DNA of 64,000 nt from Caballeronia catudaia (lineage in GTDB: Bacteria; Pseudomonadota; Gammaproteobacteria; Burkholderiales; Burkholderiaceae): the NCBI RefSeq assembly GCF_001544755.2, contig NZ_FCOF02000009.1:183269-247268 (forward strand), given 5' to 3'. Shown here one piece after another: positions 10,407-20,978 of this stretch. Position numbers and translations under genes: made by a program. Each line of letters opens with the position of its first letter. Positions within the stretch are counted from its first letter, which is position 1. The notes under the pieces are model-generated. The model was not told the origin of the DNA. It saw only the letters and a program-made list of their open reading frames with translations, and searched no databases.

Positions 10407-10440
10407 GCACGAAATAAGCACGAACAAGGAGAACGAGACG

Positions 10441-11415
10441 ATGACCAAGGCAATCCGATTCGACAAGACAGGCGGCCCCGAAGTCATGAAGTGGGTCGAT
10501 GTGGACGTGGGCGCGCCGGGCAAGGGCGAGATCCGCGTGAAGCATCACGCGGTCGGGCTCAATTTCATCGACGTGTATTTCCGCACCGGCCTCTATCCGA
10601 TGCCGCTGCCCGGCGGCCTCGGCATGGAAGCTGCGGGCGAAGTGACGGCGGTGGGCGAGGGCGTCACGCAGTTCAAGCCGGGCGATCGCGTCGCCTACGC
10701 ATCGCGTCCGCCGGGCGCGTATGCGCAAGAGCGCGTGATGTCGGCCGAATACGTCGTCGGGTTGCCGGATTCGATCGGCTATGAGGACGCCGCGTCGATC
10801 ATGCTGCAAGGCCTCACCGCGCAGTACTTGCTGCGGCGGACGTATCGCGTGAAGGCGGGCGACACCGTGCTGATCCACGCGGCGGCGGGCGGCGTCGGCA
10901 TGATCGCGTGCCAGTGGGCGAAGGCGCTCGGCGCGACCGTGATCGGCACCGTCGGCTCGGACGAGAAAGCCGAACTCGCGAAGGCGCACGGCTGCGATCA
11001 CCCGATCGTCTATACGCGCGAGAACTTCACGCAACGCGTGCGCGAGATCACCAACGGCGCAGGCGTGCCGGTGGTCTACGACTCGATCGGCAAGGACACG
11101 TACATCGCGTCGCTCGACTGCCTCGCGCCGCTCGGGCTTTTCGTGAGCTTCGGCAATTCGTCGGGGCCGCTGCCGCCGCTCGATTCGTCGGAACTCGCGG
11201 GACGCGGCTCGCTGTATTTCACGCGGCCGACGCTCTTCAGCTATATCGCCAAACGCAGCGATCTCGATCTGATGGCGGCCGAACTCTTCGACGTCGTGTC
11301 GTCGGGCAAGGTGAAGACGAACGTGCGCCAGCGCTATGCGCTCGCGGACGCGGCGCGCGCGCACGAAGAACTCGAAGCGCGCAAGACGACCGGTTCGACC
11401 ATCCTGCTGCCTTGA
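10441..11415 (+). CDS. qor: NADPH:quinone oxidoreductase, zinc-independent MDR family
   Basis: A 324-residue medium-chain reductase of the Qor type that reduces quinones with NADPH. The N-terminal domain carries VGLNFIDVYFRTGLYP and GGLGMEAAGEVTAVG. The nucleotide-binding domain has HAAAGGVGMIACQWAKALG. No zinc-ligand cysteines or histidines are seen at the expected places, consistent with the zinc-free group. An AAGGAG-type ribosome-binding site precedes the ATG. Its stop codon overlaps the TTG start of the following response regulator gene. Confidence 0.92.
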   Translation: MTKAIRFDKTGGPEVMKWVDVDVGAPGKGEIRVKHHAVGLNFIDVYFRTGLYPMPLPGGLGMEAAGEVTAVGEGVTQFKPGDRVAYASRPPGAYAQERVMSAEYVVGLPDSIGYEDAASIMLQGLTAQYLLRRTYRVKAGDTVLIHAAAGGVGMIACQWAKALGATVIGTVGSDEKAELAKAHGCDHPIVYTRENFTQRVREITNGAGVPVVYDSIGKDTYIASLDCLAPLGLFVSFGNSSGPLPPLDSSELAGRGSLYFTRPTLFSYIAKRSDLDLMAAELFDVVSSGKVKTNVRQRYALADAARAHEELEARKTTGSTILLP

Positions 11416-12113
11416 GTTCGAACCCGACGGCAACCGTCGTTCTGATCGAGGACGAGAAACAGATACGCCGCTTCGTGCGCGTGTCGCTCGAAGGGCAGGG
11501 CATGACTGTCCACGAGGCGGAAACGGGGCAGAAGGGTCTCGTCGAAGCGGCGACGCGCAAGCCCGATCTCGTGATCGTCGATCTCGGCCTGCCCGACACC
11601 GACGGCATCGACGTGATTCGCGAGCTGCGCGGATGGACCGAGTTGCCGATCATCGTGTTGTCGGCGCGTACGCAGGAAGGGGAGAAAGTCGCCGCGCTCG
11701 ACGCCGGCGCCGACGATTACCTCACGAAACCCTTCGGCGTTTCCGAGCTGATGGCGCGGATTCGCGCGCATCTGCGGCGGCGCAATCAGGCGTCGGGCAA
11801 CGAGACGCCGGTCGTGACGTTCGGCGATGTGGCCGTCGATCTCGCGCTGCGCCGCGTTACGAAGCGCGGCGAGAACGTGCATCTGACGCCGATCGAATAT
11901 CGCCTGCTATCGACGCTCGTGCGTCACGCGGGGCGCGTGCTCACGCATCGGCAATTGCTGGTGGAAGTGTGGGGGCCGTCGCATGTCGAGAGCCCGCATT
12001 ACCTGCGGATCTACATGGCGCATCTGCGCCAGAAGCTCGAACGCGATCCCGCGCAGCCCGAGCATATCGTGACGGAAACGGGCGTCGGCTACAGGCTCGT
12101 CGGTGCGGCGTGA
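11412..12113 (+). CDS. kdpE: KdpE-like OmpR-family response regulator with a TTG start
   Basis: A 233-residue regulator closely resembling KdpE, the activator of the high-affinity K+ ATPase operon. It has a receiver domain (VVLIEDEKQIRRFVR, phospho-Asp in VIVDLGLPDTDG, Lys in YLTKPFG). A winged-helix domain follows (HLTPIEYRLLSTLVRHAG, VWGPSHVESPHYLRIYMAH). The frame has no ATG or GTG upstream of the conserved part; TTG at 11412 overlaps the qor stop as TTGA. No kdpD or kdpFABC is in the window, so the partner kinase is elsewhere or absent. It ends convergently, overlapping the next gene by 25 bp. Confidence 0.88.
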   Translation: MSSNPTATVVLIEDEKQIRRFVRVSLEGQGMTVHEAETGQKGLVEAATRKPDLVIVDLGLPDTDGIDVIRELRGWTELPIIVLSARTQEGEKVAALDAGADDYLTKPFGVSELMARIRAHLRRRNQASGNETPVVTFGDVAVDLALRRVTKRGENVHLTPIEYRLLSTLVRHAGRVLTHRQLLVEVWGPSHVESPHYLRIYMAHLRQKLERDPAQPEHIVTETGVGYRLVGAA

Positions 12114-12781
12114 TGTGTGGCGTGCGCGTGTTCGTTCGATAGCGCGTTCAGCACGATATCGATCGGCTCTTCTCCACCGACGAACGCGATCAGCCGGTTC
12201 TTTATGCCGCGCGTCACACAGCGCACCGCGATACAGGCGACATCGTCGCGCGCGACATCCGGCTTGTGCGTCGTGAGTTCGTTCGCGGGCGCGATGGCGC
12301 CATGCGCGGGCTCGTCCGACAGCGGACCCGGCCGCAAAATCGCGTACGGCACGCCGCGATGCGCGACGTAGGCATCGGCTTCGCGCTTCATCCGCGAATA
12401 GTGACGCCAGGCGAAGCCGCTCTTCGCCGGATCGAACGCCGACAGCGCGCTTACCACGACGAGTTGCTGCACACGCCGGCGCTTCGCGTAGTCGGCGGTG
12501 CGCATGACGGCGTCGCGATCGATCATGCGCTGCTCGCGCACGCCTTCGTTTTGCGCCGATCCGGCCGCGTAGATCACGTGCGTGATGTCGTCGAAGGCGT
12601 GGGAGAAGTCGTTGGTCAGATCGCCGAGCACGATTTCGGCGCCCATCGCGGCGAATTCGCTCTTGTGCGCGGATTTACGCAGCATCGCGCGAAGGGGAAT
12701 GGCTTCGTCGTGCAGACGTGCGGCGATGAGGCGCCCCGTGCGGCCGTGCGCGCCGATCAGCAGAACCTTCAGCGTTTTCAT
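12089..12781 (-). CDS. Atypical SDR / NAD(P)H-binding oxidoreductase
   Basis: A 230-residue NAD(P)-binding protein of the atypical SDR type. The start at 12781 (MKTLKVLLIGAHGRTGRLIA) puts the Rossmann glycine motif at the N-terminus. Later segments fit an NmrA/YwnB-like fold: MGAEIVLGDLTND, VIYAAGSAQNEG and YAILRPGPLSDEP. Such proteins act as reductases or redox sensors, but nothing here shows the substrate. The last 25 bp overlap the end of the convergent kdpE-like gene. Confidence 0.82.
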   Translation of the reverse strand: MKTLKVLLIGAHGRTGRLIAARLHDEAIPLRAMLRKSAHKSEFAAMGAEIVLGDLTNDFSHAFDDITHVIYAAGSAQNEGVREQRMIDRDAVMRTADYAKRRRVQQLVVVSALSAFDPAKSGFAWRHYSRMKREADAYVAHRGVPYAILRPGPLSDEPAHGAIAPANELTTHKPDVARDDVACIAVRCVTRGIKNRLIAFVGGEEPIDIVLNALSNEHAHATHHAAPTSL

Positions 12782-12840
12782 GCGGGGACACTCCTTCGCC
12801 GTGGTTGCTACCGACAAAGTAGGTCATTTTTGCGCGGCGC

Positions 12841-12875
12841 GCTGCGGGACGCGTTTGCGTCCGCAGCATTTTTTT
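12841..12875 (+). terminator. Strong plus-strand terminator-like hairpin without an obvious plus-strand gene
   Basis: A stem of about 11 bp with one bulged G (12841-12852 with 12857-12867), a 4-base loop and seven U (12869-12875) reading on the plus strand. The nearest plus-strand gene ends 730 bp upstream, and both flanking genes read leftwards. On the minus strand there is no U tract. Confidence 0.55.
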
Positions 12876-12882
12876 CATTCGC

Positions 12883-15800
12883 TCATTCAGCCGCGCCCGC
12901 CGGACGCGCGCCCTGGCGACGCGCGCGCCGTGCTTCCGCGCGAATGCGGAAGCGATCCATGTAGAGATAGACGACCGGCGTCGTGAACAGCGTCAGCATC
13001 TGGCTCACGATCAGCCCACCGACGATCGCGATGCCGAGCGGCGCGCGCATCTCCGAGCCTTCGCCGGTGCCGAACGCGAGCGGCAGCGCGCCGAGCAACG
13101 CGGCTGCGGTCGTCATCATGATCGGGCGGAAGCGCAAGAGACAGGCTTCACGGATCGCGTCCTGCGGCGTGGATGCGCCGTGGCGCGTCGCCTCGATCGC
13201 GAAATCGACCATCATGATCGCGTTCTTCTTCACGATGCCGATCAGGAGAATCACCGCGATCAGCGCGATGATGCTGAACTCCGTCCTGAACAGGACCAAC
13301 GCGAGCAGCGCGCCGATACCCGCGGACGGCAGCGTCGAGAGAATGGTGATCGGATGGATGTAGCTCTCGTACAGAATGCCGAGCACGATATAAACGGCCG
13401 CGAGCGCCGCGAGGATCAGGAGCGGCTGGTCGTTGAGCGATTGCTGGAACGCCTGCGCCGTGCCCTGAAAGCTGCCGTGGATCGTCTGCGGCACGCCGAT
13501 CTCGGCCATCGTTTCATAGATCGCGGCGGTGGCCTCCGACAGCGATTTGCCCGGCGGCAGGTTGAACGAGATCGTCGACGCGACGAACTGGCTCTGGTGA
13601 CTGACGGACAACGGCGTGTTGCCGGGGCCGAACTTGGCGATTGCCGAGAGCGGGACCATCGTTTCCTTCGAGGTCGATACCGCCGCGCCCGACGACGAAC
13701 CGTTCTTTCCCGTGGCCGCGATCGCGTTGGTCGCGGAGTTCTTCACGGCGGCGAGCGCGAGGGCGGCGGTCGTGTCGGTCGTGCTCGTCGATGCGCCGCG
13801 CAGACCCGTCGAGCCGGTAGCGGATGTCGAAGCCGATGATGTCGTCGTCGATTGTGTCGATGCGGAGCCGCTCGCCGTGCCGCCCGACGTGCTGATCCAG
13901 ATCTGCTTGAGCATTTCCGGATCTTGCCAATACTTCGGCGCGAGCTCCATTACCACGTGATATTGCGACAGCGGGTTGTAGATCGTCGAGACCTGGCGCT
14001 GGCCGAACGCGTCATACAGCGTGTTGTCGATCTGCGCGGGCTTGATGCCTAAGCGCGCGGCGGTGGCGCGGTCGAACGTGACCATCGCCTCCAGTCCGCC
14101 CTGCTGCTGGTCCGAGTTGACATCGGTGAGCTCGGGGCGCTTCTTCAGCGCGTCGGTGAGCTTCGGTCCCCACGTGTAGAGATCGGACGTGGTGTCCGAC
14201 AGCAGGGTGAACTGATACTGCGCGTTCGATTGCCGTCCACCCACGCGAATGTCCTGTACGGACTGCAAAAAGGTTTGCGCACCCGCGACATCGGCGAGCG
14301 GCTTGCGCAGCCGGTTGATGACCTGGTCGGCGGGCACCTTGCGCTCGCTCTTGGGTTTCAGCGAGATGAACATGAAACCCGAGTTGGTCGAGCGCCCGCC
14401 GGTGAAGCCCGCGACGCTGTCGACCGCCGGGTCCGCCTCGACGATCTTCATCATCTCGGCGAACTTGATCTTCATCGCCTGAAACGACGTGCTCTGATCC
14501 GCCTGAATGCCGCCGATGATGCGCCCCGTGTCCTGCTGCGGGAAAAAGCCCTTCGGCACGATGATGTACAGATAAATATTCAGCCCGATGGTCGCGAGCA
14601 GAATCATGAGGATCGTGCGCGGATGCGCGAGCGCCCAGCCGAGCGTGCGCTCGTAGCCGTTCTGCATGCGCGTGAACTGGCGTTCGAGCCAGCGCGCGAT
14701 GCGGCCTTCCTGCTTGCGCTCGCGCGGCTCTTGCAAGAGCCGCGAGCACATCATCGGCGTGACGGTCAGCGACACGACGAGCGACACCCCGATCGCGAGC
14801 GACAGCGTCAGCGCGAACTCGCGGAATAGCCGCCCGACGATGCCGCCCATCAGCAGGATAGGCAGGAACACGGCGACGAGCGACACGCTGATCGACAGCA
14901 CCGTAAAGCCGACTTCACGCGCGCCGAGAATGGCCGCCTGCATGCGCGGCACCCCTTTCTCCACATGCCGCGTGATGTTCTCCAGCACGACGATCGCGTC
15001 GTCGACGACGAAGCCCGTCGCGATGGTGAGCGCCATCAGCGAGAGGTTGTCGAGCGAGAAGCCGAGCAGATACATGGCCGCGAAGGTGCCGATGATCGAT
15101 ATCGGCACGGCGACGCTCGGTATCAGCGTCGCGCGCCAGTTGCGCAGGAACAGGAACACGACCATCACGACGAGCGCCACCGCTATCAGCAGCGTCAGCT
15201 CGGTGTCGTGCAGCGACGAGCGGATCGTGACGGAGCGGTCGGCGGTCGGCGTGATCTGCACGTCGGCGGGCAGCGCGGCCTGCAACTGCGGCAGCATGGA
15301 TTTGACGCGATCGATCGTCTCGATGATGTTCGCGCCCGGCTGACGATACAGAATCACAAGAACCGCGCGCTGGTTGTTGATGAGGCCGAGGTTGCGCAGA
15401 TCTTCGACCGAATCGACCACTTCGCCGACGTCCGACAGCTTCACCGCCGAGCCGTTGCGGTACGCGACCACGAGATCCTTGTATTGCGCGGCCTTGCTCG
15501 CCTGATCGTTCGTGTAGAGCTGGACGCGGGTGCCCTGGAACTCGATCGCGCCCTTCGGGCTGTTCGCATTCGCCGATGCGAGCGCGGCGCGCACGTCTTC
15601 CAGACCGATGCCATAGTGAAACAGCCCGCCTGGCTCCAGTTCCACGCGCACCGCCGGATTCGCCGAACCGCTCACGTCGACTTCGCCGACGCCCGGCACC
15701 GTCGAGAGCGTCTGCTGCAGCACGGTCGCGGCGGAATCGTAGAGCGAGCCCGCCGTGCGCGTGGGCGAGGAGAGCGCGAGCACGAGAATCGGCGCGTCGG

Positions 15801-16203
15801 CCGGATTGACCTTGTGGTACGTCGGGTTTTGGCGCAGCGAGGCGGGCAGGTCGGCGCGCGCGGCGTTGATCGCGGCCTGCACGTCGCGCGCGGCGCCGTC
15901 GATGTCGCGGTTCAGGCCGAACTGCAGCGTGATGCGCGTCGAGCCGACGGAGCTCATCGACGTCATTTCGCTGACATCGGCGATGGTGCCGAGATGCCGC
16001 TCCAGCGGACTCGCGACGCTCGTCGCGACCGTTTGCGGGCTCGCGCCGGGCAGGCTCGCCTGCACCGAAATGGTCGGGAAATCGACTTGCGGCAGCGGCG
16101 CGACGGGCAGCTTCACGAACGCGAACATGCCCGCGAGCGCGATGCCGATCGCGAGCAAAGTCGTCGCGACGGGCCGGTCGATGAAGAGGCGCGACAGGTT
16201 CAT
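12883..16203 (-). CDS. RND efflux pump subunit, MdtC/MuxC-like, with a Ser/Thr-rich insert
   Basis: An inner-membrane proton-driven RND pump of the MdtC type, 1106 residues. It starts [20 protein letters not shown] and shows [20 protein letters not shown], the acidic helix segment [16 protein letters not shown], and a second pore half ending [20 protein letters not shown]. At about residues 770-850 (DNA about 13650-13890) there is a roughly 80-residue low-complexity insert rich in Ser, Thr, Ala and Gly in a periplasmic domain, absent from its neighbour. It is the last gene of a three-gene operon, 3 bp after the MdtB-like gene. MdtB and MdtC homologues normally form a mixed trimer. Confidence 0.92.
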   Translation of the reverse strand: MNLSRLFIDRPVATTLLAIGIALAGMFAFVKLPVAPLPQVDFPTISVQASLPGASPQTVATSVASPLERHLGTIADVSEMTSMSSVGSTRITLQFGLNRDIDGAARDVQAAINAARADLPASLRQNPTYHKVNPADAPILVLALSSPTRTAGSLYDSAATVLQQTLSTVPGVGEVDVSGSANPAVRVELEPGGLFHYGIGLEDVRAALASANANSPKGAIEFQGTRVQLYTNDQASKAAQYKDLVVAYRNGSAVKLSDVGEVVDSVEDLRNLGLINNQRAVLVILYRQPGANIIETIDRVKSMLPQLQAALPADVQITPTADRSVTIRSSLHDTELTLLIAVALVVMVVFLFLRNWRATLIPSVAVPISIIGTFAAMYLLGFSLDNLSLMALTIATGFVVDDAIVVLENITRHVEKGVPRMQAAILGAREVGFTVLSISVSLVAVFLPILLMGGIVGRLFREFALTLSLAIGVSLVVSLTVTPMMCSRLLQEPRERKQEGRIARWLERQFTRMQNGYERTLGWALAHPRTILMILLATIGLNIYLYIIVPKGFFPQQDTGRIIGGIQADQSTSFQAMKIKFAEMMKIVEADPAVDSVAGFTGGRSTNSGFMFISLKPKSERKVPADQVINRLRKPLADVAGAQTFLQSVQDIRVGGRQSNAQYQFTLLSDTTSDLYTWGPKLTDALKKRPELTDVNSDQQQGGLEAMVTFDRATAARLGIKPAQIDNTLYDAFGQRQVSTIYNPLSQYHVVMELAPKYWQDPEMLKQIWISTSGGTASGSASTQSTTTSSASTSATGSTGLRGASTSTTDTTAALALAAVKNSATNAIAATGKNGSSSGAAVSTSKETMVPLSAIAKFGPGNTPLSVSHQSQFVASTISFNLPPGKSLSEATAAIYETMAEIGVPQTIHGSFQGTAQAFQQSLNDQPLLILAALAAVYIVLGILYESYIHPITILSTLPSAGIGALLALVLFRTEFSIIALIAVILLIGIVKKNAIMMVDFAIEATRHGASTPQDAIREACLLRFRPIMMTTAAALLGALPLAFGTGEGSEMRAPLGIAIVGGLIVSQMLTLFTTPVVYLYMDRFRIRAEARRARRQGARPAGAAE

Positions 16204-16206
16204 CGC

Positions 16207-19200
16207 TTACCGTCCTTCACCGGCTGCCGCCGCATCGGGCGAACGGCCGAAACGCGCGCGCAGCTTGCGGGCGAGCGAATCGAAACCGAGATAGATCACG
16301 GGCGTGGTGAAGAGCGTGAGCAATTGCGACACGATCAACCCGCCGACGATCGCGATGCCGAGCGGATGCCGCAGCTCCGAGCCCGCGCCCCAGCCGAGCA
16401 TCAGCGGCAGCGCGCCTAAGAGCGCGGCCATCGTCGTCATGAGAATCGGGCGAAACCGCAGCAGACACGCCTGAAAGATCGCCTCGCGCGGCGGTTTGCC
16501 TTCGTCGCGTTCGGCTTCGAGCGCGAAGTCGATCATCATGATCGCGTTCTTCTTCACGATGCCGATCAGGAGCACGATGCCGATGATGCCGATGATGTCG
16601 AGATCGTGCCCGGTGATCATCAGCGAGAGCAGCGCGCCGACGCCCGCGGAAGGCAGCGTCGAGAGAATCGTGATCGGATGGATGAAGCTCTCGTACAGCA
16701 CGCCGAGCACGATATACATCGTGACGATGGCCGCGAGAATCAGGAACAGCTCGTTCGAGAGCGACGCCTGGAACGCGAGCGCCGCGCCCTGGAAGCGGAT
16801 CTGGAACGACGCGGGCAAGCCGATGTCCTGCTTCGCCTGCTCGATGGCCTTCACCGCCTCGCCGAGCGACGCGCCCTTCGCGAGATTGAAGGAGACGGTC
16901 GTCGCCGGGAACTGGCCGAGGTGCGTGACGAGCAGGGGCGCCGCGCGCTCGTGAAACTTCGCGATGGACGAGAGCGGCACTTGCCCGTTGGTCGCGGTCG
17001 AGGAGGGCAGATAGATGCCGTTGAGCGTCTCGCTGTAGTGCGCGTCCGACGGCTCGGCTTCCAGAATCACGCGATACTGGTTCGACTGCGTGAAGATAGT
17101 GGAGATGATGCGCTGCCCGAACGCGTCGTAGAGCGCGTTATCGACCGTCGCGGGCGTGATGCCGAAGCGCGCGGCCGTTGCGCGGTCGATCTCGATGTAC
17201 ACCGACTGGCCGTTCTGCTGCAGATCGGTCGCGACGTCCGTCAAAATCGACGTGTGCTGCAAGCGGTCGACGAGCTTCGGCACCCATTCCGCGAACTCGG
17301 ACGGATTCGGGTCCGTCAGCATGAAGTGATACTGCGTCGGGCTCACGGTCGAATCGATCGTCAGATCCTGCACCGGCTGCATGTAGAGCTTGATGCCGGG
17401 AATATCGGCCACTTCGCTCTGGATCGTGCGGATGATTTCGCTCGACGTGCTGTCGCGGTCGTCGCGCGGCTTAAGGTTGATCAGCATGCGCCCGTTATTG
17501 AGCGTGATGTTCGTCCCGTCGACGCCGACGAACGACGTCAGGCTTTCCACGTCCGGGTTTTCCAGAATCTTCTTCGCCAGCGCCTGTTGCTGCTCGGCGA
17601 CCGCCTGATAGGACGCGGCCTGCGGCGCCTGTGTAATCGCCTGGATCACGCCCGTGTCCTGCGTCGGAAAGAATCCCTTCGGAATGTAGACGTACAGCAC
17701 GGCCGTGAAAACGAGTGTGAGCACGAAGACGAACAGCGTCGCGTGCTGACGCGCCAGCACCCAGTTCAGCGCGACCGCATAGCGCCCGATCACGTAGTCG
17801 ATGAACTGGTGCGCGCGCGCTTCGAACCGCTTGCTTTCCTTCGGCGGCGTGTGGCGCAAGAGCTTCGCGCACATCATCGGCACGAGCGTCAGCGAAACGA
17901 TCGCCGAAATGACGATGGTCACCGCGAGCGTGATCGCGAATTCATGGAAGAGGCGGCCGACTACATCGCCCATGAAGAGCAGTGGAATCAGCACGGCGAT
18001 GAGCGACACCGTCAACGAAATGATGGTGAAACCGATCTGCTTCGAGCCCTTGAGCGCCGCTTCGAGCGGCGGATCGCCATCTTCGACATAGCGCGCGATG
18101 TTTTCGATCATCACGATCGCATCGTCGACGACGAAACCGGTCGCGATGGTCAGCGCCATCAGCGAGAGGTTGTCGAGCGAGAAGCCGCACAGATACATGA
18201 TCGCGAGCGTGCCGACCAGTGACAGCGGCACGGACAGGCTCGGGATGATCGTTGCGTAGACGTTCGCGAGAAAGAGGTAAATGACCAGCACGACGAGCAC
18301 GACGGACAGCGCGAGCTCGAACTGCACGTCGCGCACGGACGCGCGGATGGTCGTGGTGCGGTCAGTGACGACGCGCACGTCGAGCGCCGCGGGCAGCGCC
18401 TGTTGCAACTGCGGCAGGATTTTCTTGATGCCGTCGACGACGGCGATCACGTTCGCGCCCGGCTGGCGCTGCACGTTCAGGATGATCGCGGGCGTCGAAT
18501 CGACCCACGCGCCGAGCTTCGTGTTCTCCGGACCCTGCACGATGGTCGCGACGTCGGTCAGCATCACCGGCCGCCCGCTGCGATAGGCGACGACCGCGCT
18601 CTTGTAGGCGTCGGCGTCGGTGAGCTGGTCGTTCGCGTTGATCGTGTAGGCGCGCGTCGGGCCGTCGAAGTTGCCCTTGGGCGTATTGACGTTGAGGTTG
18701 GAAATCGTCGTGCGCAGATCGTCGATGTTCAGGCCATACGATGCGAGCGCGCGCGTGTTCGCCTGGATGCGAACGGCAGGGCGGTTGCCGCCGCTCACCG
18801 ATACGAGGCCCACGCCCGCCACCTGCGAAATCTTCTGCGCGAGGCGTGTGTCCGCGAGGTCTTGCACCTGCGTCAGCGGCAAGGTTTTCGAGCTGACCGC
18901 GAGCGTCATGATCGGCGCGTCGGCGGGGTTCACTTTCGCGTAGATCGGCGGTGCGGGCAGGTCGGACGGCAGCAGATTGCCCGCCGCGTTGATCGCCGCC
19001 TGCACTTCCTGCTCGGCAATATCGAGCGGCAAGTCGAGGCTGAATTGCAGCGTGATGACCGACGCGCCCGCCGAGCTCTGCGACGACATTTGATTCAGGC
19101 TCGCCATCTGGCCGAACTGCTTCTCGAGCGGCGCGGTGACGCTCGATGTCATCACGTCCGGCGATGCGCCGGGGTAGAACGTCTGCACCTGAATCGTCGG

Positions 19201-19326
19201 ATAGTCGACGGCGGGCAGCGCGGAGAGCGGCAAAAAGCGCAGCGCGACCAGGCCGACCAGCATGATCGCCGCCATCAGGAGCGCCGTGCCGACCGGGCGC
19301 AGGATAAAAATGCGGGATGGATTCAT
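16207..19326 (-). CDS. RND efflux pump subunit, MdtB/MuxB-like
   Basis: A 1039-residue RND transporter, partner of the next gene. It begins [20 protein letters not shown], has [20 protein letters not shown] in the first porter domain and [19 protein letters not shown] in the transmembrane relay region. It ends with a second pore half containing [20 protein letters not shown]. Length and order (membrane fusion protein, MdtB-like, MdtC-like) match the mdtABC/muxABC arrangement for export of drugs, bile-type compounds or secondary metabolites. It lies 15 bp after the fusion-protein gene. The real substrates are unknown. Confidence 0.93.
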   Translation of the reverse strand: MNPSRIFILRPVGTALLMAAIMLVGLVALRFLPLSALPAVDYPTIQVQTFYPGASPDVMTSSVTAPLEKQFGQMASLNQMSSQSSAGASVITLQFSLDLPLDIAEQEVQAAINAAGNLLPSDLPAPPIYAKVNPADAPIMTLAVSSKTLPLTQVQDLADTRLAQKISQVAGVGLVSVSGGNRPAVRIQANTRALASYGLNIDDLRTTISNLNVNTPKGNFDGPTRAYTINANDQLTDADAYKSAVVAYRSGRPVMLTDVATIVQGPENTKLGAWVDSTPAIILNVQRQPGANVIAVVDGIKKILPQLQQALPAALDVRVVTDRTTTIRASVRDVQFELALSVVLVVLVIYLFLANVYATIIPSLSVPLSLVGTLAIMYLCGFSLDNLSLMALTIATGFVVDDAIVMIENIARYVEDGDPPLEAALKGSKQIGFTIISLTVSLIAVLIPLLFMGDVVGRLFHEFAITLAVTIVISAIVSLTLVPMMCAKLLRHTPPKESKRFEARAHQFIDYVIGRYAVALNWVLARQHATLFVFVLTLVFTAVLYVYIPKGFFPTQDTGVIQAITQAPQAASYQAVAEQQQALAKKILENPDVESLTSFVGVDGTNITLNNGRMLINLKPRDDRDSTSSEIIRTIQSEVADIPGIKLYMQPVQDLTIDSTVSPTQYHFMLTDPNPSEFAEWVPKLVDRLQHTSILTDVATDLQQNGQSVYIEIDRATAARFGITPATVDNALYDAFGQRIISTIFTQSNQYRVILEAEPSDAHYSETLNGIYLPSSTATNGQVPLSSIAKFHERAAPLLVTHLGQFPATTVSFNLAKGASLGEAVKAIEQAKQDIGLPASFQIRFQGAALAFQASLSNELFLILAAIVTMYIVLGVLYESFIHPITILSTLPSAGVGALLSLMITGHDLDIIGIIGIVLLIGIVKKNAIMMIDFALEAERDEGKPPREAIFQACLLRFRPILMTTMAALLGALPLMLGWGAGSELRHPLGIAIVGGLIVSQLLTLFTTPVIYLGFDSLARKLRARFGRSPDAAAAGEGR

Positions 19327-19341
19327 GCTTTTGACCGCCGC

Positions 19342-20676
19342 TTACTGCTGCGATTGCTGTTGCCGATGCCCGCCATGACGCGCACCGGACGCCGCGGACG
19401 CGCCCGAAGCACCCGAAGCCGCCTTCGCCTTCTCGGCCGGAATCGTGATCTTCGCGCCTTCCTTGAGGCGGTCGGAACCGTCGATCACCACGCGCTCGCC
19501 TACTTGCAGACCCGACTTGATGCTGGTGCGCTCGCCATCGACCGGTCCGATCTTCACGTTGCGCACCGTCACGGTGTTGTCCGGCTTCACGACGTACACG
19601 AACGCGCCCGACGAGCCGTTCAGCACCGCGGACGTGGGCACGATGGTCGCGTTTTTGATCACGTCGACGAGCAGCTTCGTGTTCACGAACTGGTTCGGGA
19701 AAAGCATGCCTTGCTTGTTGTCGAACGTGGCGCGCAGCTTCACGGTGCCGGTGGCCGTGTCGATCTGGTTGTCGACGGTCTCGAGGAAGCCCGCTTCGAG
19801 CGGCGTGGTGTTCGCGCGGTCGTACGCGGTGACCGACATCTTCGTGCCAGCGTGCAGCGGCTTGAGAATGGCGGCGAGGTTGTCTTCGGAAGTGGTGAAG
19901 ATGACGCTGATCGGCTGCAACTGCGTGATGACGACGACGCCGTTGGTATCGCCCGTCGTCACGTAGTTGCCGGGATCGACCTGCCGCAGGCCGACGCGCC
20001 CCGACACCGGCGCCGTGATGCGCGCGTAGGTCAGATCGAGCTTGTAGGTATCGACGTTCGCCTGGTCGGACTTGACCGCTCCTTCGTACTGCTTCACGAG
20101 CGAGGCTTGCGTGTCGACCTGCTGCTTCGCGATGGAATCCTGCGACAGCAGCGTCTGATAGCGCTGCAAGTCGAGGCGCGCGGTTTGCAGCAGCGCCTGA
20201 TCTTTCGCGAGCGCACCCTCTGCGTTGCGCAACGAGATTTCATACGGACGCGGATCGATCTGCGCGAGCAGGTCGCCCTTCCTGACCATCTGACCTTCCC
20301 TGAAAGCGACGTCGACGAGCGTGCCGTTCAATTGCGTCTTGACCGTGACGTTCGCGAGCGGCGTGACCGTGCCGAGCGAATTGATGACGACGGGCATTTC
20401 ACCCTGAGCGACGCTCGCCACGTGCACCGGCTGCGGCTGATTCGTCGCGCTGGAAGCGCCGCGCCGCCCGCCCTGACGCGCGTCGGGCTGGCCGCTCGTG
20501 CCGCCGTCGCGGCCGCGATTCCACGGATGCCACCATGCGATCGCTCCGGCGACGATCAGGATCGCGACGATGAGCGGCACCATTTTGCGACGCCGCCGGG
20601 CAGGCTCGATGGCCGCGGGCGAGGCGGGCGTAGGAGGTGTGGGGCGCGGCCCGGGGGGATTCTTTTGGTCGTCCAT
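19342..20676 (-). CDS. RND efflux periplasmic adaptor, MdtA-like
   Basis: Membrane fusion protein bridging the pumps to an outer-membrane channel. The start at 20676 (MDDQKNPPGPRPTPPTPA) gives 444 residues. A proline-rich cytoplasmic lead is followed by one membrane helix (MVPLIVAILIVAGAIAWW). The periplasmic part has lipoyl and barrel segments (VTPLANVTVKTQLNGTLVDV, GDLLAQIDPRPYEISLRNAE, ARITAPVSGRVGLRQVDPG) and an Ala/Ser/Gly-rich tail ending HGGHRQQQSQQ. It is first in the operon. No TolC-type gene follows the pumps, so the channel must come from elsewhere. Confidence 0.93.
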   Translation of the reverse strand: MDDQKNPPGPRPTPPTPASPAAIEPARRRRKMVPLIVAILIVAGAIAWWHPWNRGRDGGTSGQPDARQGGRRGASSATNQPQPVHVASVAQGEMPVVINSLGTVTPLANVTVKTQLNGTLVDVAFREGQMVRKGDLLAQIDPRPYEISLRNAEGALAKDQALLQTARLDLQRYQTLLSQDSIAKQQVDTQASLVKQYEGAVKSDQANVDTYKLDLTYARITAPVSGRVGLRQVDPGNYVTTGDTNGVVVITQLQPISVIFTTSEDNLAAILKPLHAGTKMSVTAYDRANTTPLEAGFLETVDNQIDTATGTVKLRATFDNKQGMLFPNQFVNTKLLVDVIKNATIVPTSAVLNGSSGAFVYVVKPDNTVTVRNVKIGPVDGERTSIKSGLQVGERVVIDGSDRLKEGAKITIPAEKAKAASGASGASAASGARHGGHRQQQSQQ

Positions 20677-20978
20677 CGATTCGGTGGCTGGGTCTTTCAA
20701 AACTAACGTACGGGGCGCGGACGAGCGGCGGTCGCGATTCGGGCGCGCATTGCATGCGCTGCGCGCATGAACCGCAACCGGAGCGGAAGACTTGGATAGT
20801 CGGAGCCGCGAAAGCGGGCGGAAAGCCGGCGGCGCGGCTCCGGTGCGCGCGAAGCATGATGCTACGTCCCGCACCGGGGGCCGTCCACCGGTCATTCTTT
20901 CTGTTGATTACGACTGTTACACGGGCGCCGCCTAAAGACTTTCGATGAGCTTGCGCCGGTCAGCGGCAGCCTATCGGT
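20677..20978. other. Gene-free interval upstream of the efflux operon
   Basis: This 302-bp region between the IclR gene end and the efflux adaptor start should hold the operon promoter on the minus strand. I see no consensus -35/-10 pair or clear operator. Open frames here lack ribosome-binding sites. Confidence 0.5.

Noticed and set aside
12883..19326. Recent duplication of one RND gene
   Set aside because: The two pumps differ throughout and match the distinct MdtB and MdtC types, which are an ancient pair.
14965..20706. Several plus-strand open frames of 480-770 codons opposite the RND operon
   Set aside because: Composition is dominated by Arg, Asp and His with no domain; the minus-strand RND and adaptor genes are unambiguous.
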